A stretch of 21,931 nucleotides of DNA from an uncultured Oscillospiraceae bacterium. GTDB lineage: Bacteria > Bacillota > Clostridia > Oscillospirales > Acutalibacteraceae. Location: NCBI GenBank assembly GCA_900546735.1, contig URDW01000015.1, forward strand, positions 1-21,931, in the 5' to 3' direction. The notes under the pieces were generated by a model that saw only the letters and a program-made list of their open reading frames with translations, did not search any database and was not told where the DNA came from. Shown one piece after another: positions 12,816 through 21,931 of this stretch. Both the position numbers and the translations under genes were made by a program. Position 1 is the first letter of the stretch; each line of letters starts with the position of its first letter.

Positions 12816-14732
12816 TTGAATTTCGGAATGATCAAAACGGCCTGCGTTTCGCCGCAGCTGCGTGTGGCGGATGTGGCCTTTAACCAGACACAGCTGATGC
12901 ACGCCGTGGATACGGCGGCGGCGCGCGGTGTAAAGGTGCTGGTCACGCCGGAGCTGTCGCTGACCGGCTACACCTGTGCTGATCTGTTTCTCGGCAATGC
13001 GCTTCTGGAGGCGGCGGATTCTGCGCTGGCTGAACTGGCACGCGGTACGCGCGGCAAGGGGATGCTGGCGTTTTTCGGCGTGCCGGTGCGCCGCGACGGT
13101 GTGCTTTATAACTGCGCAGCAGCTGTGTACGACGGCCGCATCGTCTGCGTCATCCCCAAGACGTATCTGGCCAATTATACGGAGTTTTACGAAAAACGCT
13201 GGTTCTCGAGCGGCGCCGGGGTACAGGGCGCTGTGCACATTGCCGGGCAGACCGTGCCGTTCGGCAATTTCGTGATCCGCTTCGGCGGTGTGAAGATCGG
13301 CGTGGAAATTTGTGAAGACCTTTGGGTGCCGGTGCCGCCGTCTTCGCGTCAGGCGCTTTTCGGTGCGGAACTGCTTTGTAATTTGTCGGCCAGCAACGAG
13401 GTGGCCACAAAGGCAGACTACCGCCGGGCACTCATTCAGAACCAGTCGGCGCGCTGCCTGGGCGCTTATCTTTACGCCGGCGCTTGTGCGCACGAGAGCA
13501 CGACCGACCTGCTTTACAGCGGTGCATGCCTGATCTGTGAAAACGGCGCCGTGCTGGCAGAATCGAAACGCTTTTCGCAGCAGACCGAAATGGTCTTTGC
13601 CGATGTGGATGTGCAGAAGCTGCAAAATGAACGCGTGCGCAACAAGAGCTTTGCTGACAACGCCCGTCTGACCGACTGCAGCGATCTGCGCGAGATCACG
13701 ATCGACTGTCCGAGCGTGCTTTCGGACTGCATGACCGATCGCTTTGTGGACGCACACCCCTTTGTGCCGTCTGATGGCGACGACCGCCGAGAACGCTGCA
13801 GCGAGATCTTTTCGATCCAGGCGGCCGGCCTGGCCAAACGCCTGCGCCATGTCGGTTCTACCGGCTGCGTCGTGGGCATCAGCGGCGGGCTCGATTCCAC
13901 GCTTGCGCTGCTCGTCTGCGTGCAGGCCATGAAGCTGCTCGGCCGCGACAGCAGCGATATTCTGGGCGTGACGATGCCGGGCTTCGGCACGACCGACAGA
14001 ACGTATGAAAATGCGCTGGAACTGATGCGCACGCTCGGCGTCACGATCCGCGAGATCAGCATCCGCGATGCCTGCCTGCAGCATTTCAAAGATATTGGGC
14101 ATGATCCGGACAACCATGACATCACTTACGAAAACACGCAGGCGCGTGAACGCACGCAGATCTTGTTTGACCTTGCCAACAAAGAAAACAAGCTTTTGGT
14201 CGGCACCGGCGACTTGTCGGAACTGGCCATGGGCTGGTGCACCTACAATGCGGACCATATGAGCATGTATGGTGTCAACGCCTCTGTGCCGAAAACACTG
14301 GTGCGCTATCTGGTGCAGTACGTTGCCGATGCATCGGGCGAGGCGTGCCGCGCCGTGCTGACGGATATTTTGAACACGCCGGTCAGCCCCGAGCTGCTGC
14401 CGCCCGAGGCCGATGGTACGATCGCGCAGAAAACAGAAGAGCAGATCGGCCCTTACGAGCTGCATGACTTTTTCCTTTACTATTTTGTGCGCTTTGGCTT
14501 TGCGCCGGACAAGATTTTGGCGCTCGCTGAAAAGGCGTTTGCCGGGCAGTACAGCCGCCCGGTCTTGCGCAAATGGCTCGGTGTTTTTGTGCGCCGTTTC
14601 TTTAATAACCAGTTCAAGCGCTCGTGCGTGCCGGACTCGCCGAAGGTCGGCACGGTCAGCCTTAGCCCGCGCGGCGACTGGCGCATGCCGAGCGATGCTT
14701 GCGCAGCTGCTTATCTGGCATTTTTGGACTGA
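12816..14732 (+). CDS. nadE: Glutamine-dependent NAD+ synthetase
   Basis: A 638-residue two-domain enzyme that makes NAD+ from nicotinic acid adenine dinucleotide, ATP and glutamine-derived ammonia. Residues 1-280 are a nitrilase-type glutaminase with the full triad: E46 (TPELSLTGY), K115 (IPKTYL) and C166 (EICEDLW). Residues 325-638 are the synthetase, with the ATP pyrophosphatase loop SGGLDS (356-361) and GTGDLSELAMGWCTYNADH. Length is close to other glutaminase-fused NadE proteins. The start is TTG at 12816: GGGAGG lies about 8 bases before it, while the first ATG (12828) is 20 bases away and would cut the first strand of the nitrilase fold. It is the second gene of the epimerase operon and ends at a terminator. 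Confidence 0.96.
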   Translation: MNFGMIKTACVSPQLRVADVAFNQTQLMHAVDTAAARGVKVLVTPELSLTGYTCADLFLGNALLEAADSALAELARGTRGKGMLAFFGVPVRRDGVLYNCAAAVYDGRIVCVIPKTYLANYTEFYEKRWFSSGAGVQGAVHIAGQTVPFGNFVIRFGGVKIGVEICEDLWVPVPPSSRQALFGAELLCNLSASNEVATKADYRRALIQNQSARCLGAYLYAGACAHESTTDLLYSGACLICENGAVLAESKRFSQQTEMVFADVDVQKLQNERVRNKSFADNARLTDCSDLREITIDCPSVLSDCMTDRFVDAHPFVPSDGDDRRERCSEIFSIQAAGLAKRLRHVGSTGCVVGISGGLDSTLALLVCVQAMKLLGRDSSDILGVTMPGFGTTDRTYENALELMRTLGVTIREISIRDACLQHFKDIGHDPDNHDITYENTQARERTQILFDLANKENKLLVGTGDLSELAMGWCTYNADHMSMYGVNASVPKTLVRYLVQYVADASGEACRAVLTDILNTPVSPELLPPEADGTIAQKTEEQIGPYELHDFFLYYFVRFGFAPDKILALAEKAFAGQYSRPVLRKWLGVFVRRFFNNQFKRSCVPDSPKVGTVSLSPRGDWRMPSDACAAAYLAFLD

Positions 14733-14773
14733 GCATTTCATTTGCGCTTTCTTCAATATTTCACGTTAAAATG

Positions 14774-14808
14774 AACGGCGCCGGCTCTGTGGCTGGTGCC
14801 GTTTTTTT
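14774..14808 (+). terminator. Terminator after nadE
   Basis: ACGGCGCCGGC pairs with GCTGGTGCCGT with minor mismatches, followed by T7. It is about 40 bases beyond the nadE stop. Confidence 0.88.
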
Positions 14809-14862
14809 GTGTTTTTTTGTCAGGTACGGCAAGATTTTGTGTGCTTTTCTTGTGCAAATCGC

Positions 14863-14891
14863 TTGAATTTAAATATATGCTATGCTATAAT
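14863..14891 (+). promoter_or_regulatory. Promoter of the PFOR gene
   Basis: TTGAAT (14863-14868), 17-base spacer, TATAAT (14886-14891). The leader is about 57 bases and ends in the strong site AGGAGG (14942-14947), seven bases before the ATG. Confidence 0.88.
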
Positions 14892-14954
14892 CTAAACAGT
14901 TGTGGGCATTTCTCACGCCTGCAGATTTATTTTACTTCTTTAGGAGGAAATCCG

Positions 14955-18494
<3,540 letters not shown>

Positions 18495-18505
18495 AACAAA
18501 TCAAT

Positions 18506-18543
18506 AAAGAAACCCCGGTTGGCTGACCATCCGGGGTTTCTTT
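18506..18543. terminator. Bidirectional terminator between PFOR and the transporter gene
   Basis: AAAGAAACCCCGG (18506-18518) pairs with CCGGGGTTTCTTT (18531-18543) with a 12-base loop. It follows the PFOR stop by 11 bases and also lies after the convergent transporter stop at 18581. Confidence 0.88.
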
Positions 18544-18580
18544 ATGCTGTGTAAAGGAGAACACAAAAGAGAAAACAATT

Positions 18581-20989
18581 TTATTTTTTGGCCGCTCTGT
18601 TCTTCTTTCGGGCTGCCTTCTTTTCTGCGCGCAGCTTTGCCGCGTAGGCTTCGCGCTCTTTTTTGGCCTGCTCCTGTGCCAGTGCGTCGGCGGCGGTCTG
18701 TGCTGCAAAGCGCGCTTTGGCTTCTTCGTAGCTGGCCTTGATCTCGTCGTAGTGGCTGTAGTTTTCCTGCTGGGTCAGCAGTTTTTTGGCGTTCAGGTAT
18801 GGCCGTGCGGCGCGGTTAAATTTGGAGTAGGCGTTGCTGGCCTCTTTCATTTTCTTTTGGTTACTTTGCTTTTCTTTTGTCAGTTGGCGCAGCTCGCGGG
18901 CAATTTCCTTTTGTCTGTCTTTGTCTTTCGCTTTTTGCGCCGCCGTGCGTGCTTCGATCAGCTCGTTTCGCTTTGTCTCCAGGGAATCGTCTGCTTCAAA
19001 CAGCTTGGTGAACACCTGCATGTCAAACATTTCAATGCCGTTCGGGTAGTGCTTGGCCAGCATTTTTTTGGCTTCGGCCTCGCCTTTGGCGCGCTCGATC
19101 ATTTTTTTGCGCAGCTGTTTTCCGGCCTTTGTCTTTTTCGGCATGCGCCGTGCGTCTGCCACAGAAATGGTGTGCAGGTTTTTCAGCCCGTCCAGGCCGG
19201 CTGCATATACATGGTTCGCGTACCGCAGTTCCTCCTGCATTTCGGGGCTGTCGAATTTGTCAACTTCTTCTACCACATATTTTGCGATCGCAATTTTTTC
19301 GTTGTAGTCGTGCTGCGCCTGGTAGGCGGCTCTGGCAGCGCGGATTTTCTCTTTGTCGTGCGTTTTGCGCGCGGCTTTGATCTCGGCCTTGGAGGGCTTA
19401 ACGGGCTCTTTGTTCACATATTCGCGCGCCTCGTCGATCAGGTCGATCGCTTCGACCAGCTTTTCGTCCGACAGCACGCCGTTGCCGTAGTCTTCAAACA
19501 GCGCGCGGATCTTCAGCACGGTGACCATAGCCTTTTGCTTCAGTTCGGTCAAATCGTAGAAGAAATAGGGAATGACGTTCAGCGTGGCGCCGATGGTGGA
19601 TGCAATGATCAAAATACCGCAGATACGCTCAAAATAACCGGTGTCGTACAAAACGTAGTACACGTTGCTTCCGTCGTAGCCAAGGGACCGGGCAGTTGCT
19701 TCATTTAAACCGGCGTAGTCGTAGATCATGGGCAGCACAACGCCGGTGATCATCGTGACTACGCTGCTGATCAGGCCGGCGGCAAAGAACATGCCGTCAA
19801 TGCGCTCGCCGGTGATGTACTGCTGGTAGTCGCGGATGTCGCTGTTCAGGCTGTATGTCAGCGTGTTGCCAAGCGATGTGCCGACGCCGTTGATGAACAT
19901 GCAGCCCATCAGCAGCCAGATCATCATCTCTTTCGGCGCATCGGTCACGACCGGATACATACACATAATGAAGAAGATGCTCATCAAATTGGAGTAGATC
20001 ATCAGTTTGCGTTTGCCGATCTTGCGCACCAGCAGCGGGGCAAACAGCATGGACCACAGCGCTGAGTTGCCGTAAATGGCTGTGATAATGGAGTATTCCA
20101 GTGCGGAGCAGGCATTCTGGTAGTTATAAAGCCAGGCCAGGATGGTGGCAAAGGAGGATTCCAGAAAACCGATCCACCCGGCGCACGAGATCAGCCAGAA
20201 GTATTTGTTTTTGCCAATGGCGCGCAGGGAATCCATAAATTTGATCTGGATCACATGCGTTTTGGCCTGCACGATCCTTTCTTCGGTATTGTTGTAGATC
20301 AGGATCGTCAGCAGCAGACCCACCAGCAGGATGGGCGGGAACACGGCCCGGTAAACACGCATGTCGTAAATGGTGTTCTGCCCCGTGACCCACTGCGCCA
20401 GCAGCGGCAGTACAAAGCTGATGATCGTCGGTGCGAATGAGTCCACAATACCGGTGATGGAATAGGCGTCGGAACGCTCGTATGTATTTGGTGAAAGCAC
20501 GTTGATGATGTTGGTGTAGGAGTCGAACATCATCATATAGAAAAACTGAAAACCGATGTTATAAAACAGCACCGTCACGCATTTCCACAGCATGCTCATC
20601 TGCTCGTACGGCATCCAGGTAAAACCGATGGCCAAAATAACGGTCGGTATGGCCATAGTAAAAATATACGGGCGGAAACGGCCGCGTTTGTTTTTGGAGT
20701 TGTCCACCATGCGGGCGCGGATGCCGGTCAGCGGAAAGCTGGCGATCACGCTGATCACATAGATCACATACATCTCGCGCGGTGCAATGCCGATGGTGTT
20801 GCCGATTAGGGTGTTGCCAACGCTTAAAAGCATCAGCTGCACGGCATAACAAATGAATTTTACACCCATGCCGCCGGCGGCCAGCGAGGCGATCTCTTTA
20901 AACGGCATGTAGCGCCCTTTCGGCGGCTTGTCCCAGTACAGCTGTAACGCTTCTATGCCTGTTTGGATTTTCTGCTTAAGTTCTTTCAT
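18581..20989 (-). CDS. GPH/MelB-like MFS transporter with long charged cytoplasmic tail
   Basis: An 802-residue protein. Residues 1-484 form a 12-helix carrier of the glycoside-pentoside-hexuronide:cation symporter family (MFS_2): the loop MVDNSKNKRGRFRPYI (95-110) matches the MelB D-x-T-x-x-x-x-G-R-x-R-P loop, and SDIRDYQQYITGERIDG (383-399) matches the MelB ADTVDY...TG-R loop. Residues 485-802 are a hydrophilic, Lys/Glu/Ala-rich, mostly helical extension with probable coiled coils (TAAQKAKDKDRQKEIARELR, AKKEREAYAAKLRAEKKAAR) and a very basic end. Family members are usually 450-500 residues. Substrate is unknown; no sugar-degrading gene is adjacent. GAGAGGGG lies 7 bases before the ATG. The promoter lies in a palindromic region. 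Confidence 0.88.
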   Translation of the reverse strand: MKELKQKIQTGIEALQLYWDKPPKGRYMPFKEIASLAAGGMGVKFICYAVQLMLLSVGNTLIGNTIGIAPREMYVIYVISVIASFPLTGIRARMVDNSKNKRGRFRPYIFTMAIPTVILAIGFTWMPYEQMSMLWKCVTVLFYNIGFQFFYMMMFDSYTNIINVLSPNTYERSDAYSITGIVDSFAPTIISFVLPLLAQWVTGQNTIYDMRVYRAVFPPILLVGLLLTILIYNNTEERIVQAKTHVIQIKFMDSLRAIGKNKYFWLISCAGWIGFLESSFATILAWLYNYQNACSALEYSIITAIYGNSALWSMLFAPLLVRKIGKRKLMIYSNLMSIFFIMCMYPVVTDAPKEMMIWLLMGCMFINGVGTSLGNTLTYSLNSDIRDYQQYITGERIDGMFFAAGLISSVVTMITGVVLPMIYDYAGLNEATARSLGYDGSNVYYVLYDTGYFERICGILIIASTIGATLNVIPYFFYDLTELKQKAMVTVLKIRALFEDYGNGVLSDEKLVEAIDLIDEAREYVNKEPVKPSKAEIKAARKTHDKEKIRAARAAYQAQHDYNEKIAIAKYVVEEVDKFDSPEMQEELRYANHVYAAGLDGLKNLHTISVADARRMPKKTKAGKQLRKKMIERAKGEAEAKKMLAKHYPNGIEMFDMQVFTKLFEADDSLETKRNELIEARTAAQKAKDKDRQKEIARELRQLTKEKQSNQKKMKEASNAYSKFNRAARPYLNAKKLLTQQENYSHYDEIKASYEEAKARFAAQTAADALAQEQAKKEREAYAAKLRAEKKAARKKNRAAKK

Positions 20990-21091
20990 TCTTGACCCCT
21001 CTCAAATCAGCTGGTACAAATGGACAAATATTCATGCAGTTTATTCGTTTTAACCATTTTTTCTCCGCTGACAAAGTGCTGTTTTATATAT

Positions 21092-21120
21092 ATTATACAT
21101 GCTGTATAGACCGCAGAATT
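21092..21120 (-). promoter_or_regulatory. Likely promoter of the transporter gene
   Basis: On the minus strand a TATAAT box (complement of 21092-21097) lies about 100 bases before the start codon. The expected -35 position (21115-21120) reads AATTCT, far from consensus, which suggests dependence on a regulator. That position falls inside the dyad AGAATTTCT. Confidence 0.6.
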
Positions 21121-21153
21121 TCTAAAAACAGTCCTTTTTTTTAGAAATTCTGC
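21113..21153. promoter_or_regulatory. 16-bp palindrome with two AGAA-N-TTCT dyads, candidate operator
   Basis: GCAGAATTTCTAAAAA (21113-21128) is the exact reverse complement of 21138-21153. Each arm contains its own small dyad: AGAATTTCT (21115-21123) and AGAAATTCT (21143-21151), 28 bases apart. The first overlaps the -35 position of the transporter promoter. The rest of 20990-21362 is AT-rich; apart from a short AAAAAGG-A-CCTTTTT palindrome (21222-21236) I see nothing else in it. Confidence 0.65.
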
Positions 21154-21362
21154 TTCTTTTATAAATCGACAATCTTGGCGCTTGTAGAAATCAAAAGCAA
21201 AACATACAGACAATAAGATGTAAAAAGGACCTTTTTCATATTTTATTTACTTTATATTCACAAAGAATTTGCGCAGCGTGCCGGACTTCCTGCATTTTTC
21301 TATGGAAAATATGACCTTTTTGTGTTATATTAAAGAATAGTAATCTTTATTGAGGTGATCCT

Positions 21363-21883
21363 ATGGACAATGACCTTGAAAAATATACGTTGGGCGAAGG
21401 GGTGGAACTGATCGCCGTGCCGGCCGGCCGCTTTAAAACGAACGAGATCTCGGTTTCGTTTGCGACCGAGCTGCACCCGCAGCACGCGGCGGCCAATGCG
21501 CTTGCGCTGCGCGTGATCGCGTCGGTCAGCCGCAGTTACCCAACACCGTCTGCCCTCAGCCGGGAACTGGCTTACCTTTATGGGGCTGACCTGCAGCCGC
21601 TTATCATGAAAAGCGGCGCCAGCCAGGTGCTCTCTTTAGGGCTGACCTGTATTGACGACCGTTATTCGATGGATGCGCAAAGCATCGGTGCGCAGGCCGC
21701 TGCGCTGCTTTGCGATTTGATCTTTCATCCGCGCCTGCAGGAGGACGGCCAGTTTTTCCAGGAGGACGTGAACCGCGAAAAAGAGCAGCTGATCCAGCAG
21801 ATTTGTGCGGAGGAAAACGACAAGCGCGTCTATGCTTACCACCGTCTGGAGGAAGAGATGTTCCGGGGTGAACCCTGCAGCGT
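21363..21883 (+). CDS. YfmF-like M16 peptidase homologue, N-terminal fragment
   Basis: The first 173 residues of an M16 (insulinase-fold) protein, cut by the contig end; the last intact genomic codon is AGC at 21879-21881 and the reading frame continues only into adapter. The pattern after residue 25 (ISVSFATELHPQHAAANALA...SRSYPTPSALSRELAYLYGADL) matches the Bacillus YfmF type. The zinc motif HxxEH of active M16 peptidases is absent from the place where it should occur, so this is the non-catalytic partner; the active YfmH-type partner would be expected just downstream, outside the contig. The ATG at 21363 follows GAGGTGATC, an excellent ribosome site. The role of such pairs is not settled. 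A weak -10 (TATATT, 21326-21331) lies upstream. Confidence 0.85.
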
Positions 21884-21931
21884 CTGTCTCTTATACACAT
21901 CTCCGAGCCCACGAGACACTGAGCGATCTCG
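21884..21931 (+). other. Nextera/Tn5 adapter read-through with index (not genomic)
   Basis: Bases 21884-21902 are the reverse complement of the 19-bp Tn5 mosaic end. They are followed by CCGAGCCCACGAGAC (21903-21917), the Nextera read-2 adapter, then an 8-base stretch ACTGAGCG (21918-21925) in the i7 index position and ATCTCG, the start of the Illumina P7 sequence. Confidence 0.98.

Noticed and set aside
12786..14756. Long minus-strand open frame (656 codons) opposite nadE
   Set aside because: It is a shadow of the GC-biased nadE codons, with Arg/Ala/His-rich product and no ribosome site; nadE has all catalytic residues.
14796..14954. Longer N-terminus for PFOR from 14796
   Set aside because: It would begin in the nadE terminator and cross the PFOR promoter; AGGAGG at 14942 sets the start at 14955.
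21604..21912. Minus-strand open frame starting MGSEMCIRDR
   Set aside because: Its start lies in the right-hand adapter and the rest is antisense to the YfmF-like gene.

Overview
The window looks like one assembled contig from an anaerobic, low-oxygen-adapted Firmicute, most likely a gut Clostridia of the Oscillospirales/Ruminococcaceae type. Reasons: a full-length pyruvate:ferredoxin oxidoreductase, strong Bacillota-style Shine-Dalgarno sequences and TTGxxx-17-TATAAT promoters, a YfmF-like M16 protein, many intrinsic terminators, and intergenic hairpin repeats of a kind I associate (from memory, unchecked) with that order. Both contig ends are sequencing adapter: bases 1-25 and 21884-21931 are Nextera/Tn5 adapter, so biological sequence runs from 26 to 21883 and both terminal genes are cut.

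Layout. Bases 26-2405: the C-terminal third of a SERCA-like Ca2+ P-type ATPase (+), a YfcE-type phosphodiesterase (-), and a tight three-gene cluster of small unrecognised proteins (+). Bases 2560-6168: a membrane-embedded M28 zinc peptidase (-) and a surface-anchored phosphoesterase fused to a PQQ-like beta-propeller (-). Bases 6169-6724: an intergenic block of nested inverted repeats. Bases 6725-9521: a PutP-type sodium/proline symporter (-) and a DUF998-like/TM2 membrane protein (+). Bases 9522-9993: a tandem array of long hairpin repeats next to a tRNA-Arg(CCG) gene (-). Bases 10110-12802: a C-terminally anchored phosphoesterase (+), an acidic unknown protein (-), and an aldose-1-epimerase-like protein (+) in an operon with glutamine-dependent NAD+ synthetase (12816-14732, +). 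Bases 14955-18494: PFOR (+). Bases 18581-20989: a GPH-family sugar-type transporter with a 300-residue charged cytoplasmic tail (-). Bases 21363-21883: the start of a YfmF-like M16 protein (+).

Most genes here are housekeeping or transport genes transcribed singly from their own promoters. The clear co-transcription units are the three small genes at 1528-2405 and epimerase-nadE. Central metabolism is represented by PFOR (pyruvate to acetyl-CoA with ferredoxin reduction) and NadE (last step of NAD+ synthesis). Three different calcineurin-like phosphoesterases lie within 10 kb; two of them depart from the usual D-x-H first metal motif.

No CRISPR array, transposase, phage gene, toxin-antitoxin pair or defence system is visible. 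The parts most likely to be undescribed are the intergenic repeat families (a dispersed element seen in two inverted copies, and the tandem hairpin units beside the tRNA whose arms differ in sequence but keep their pairing), the three-gene small-protein cluster, and the long-tailed transporter with its palindromic promoter region.
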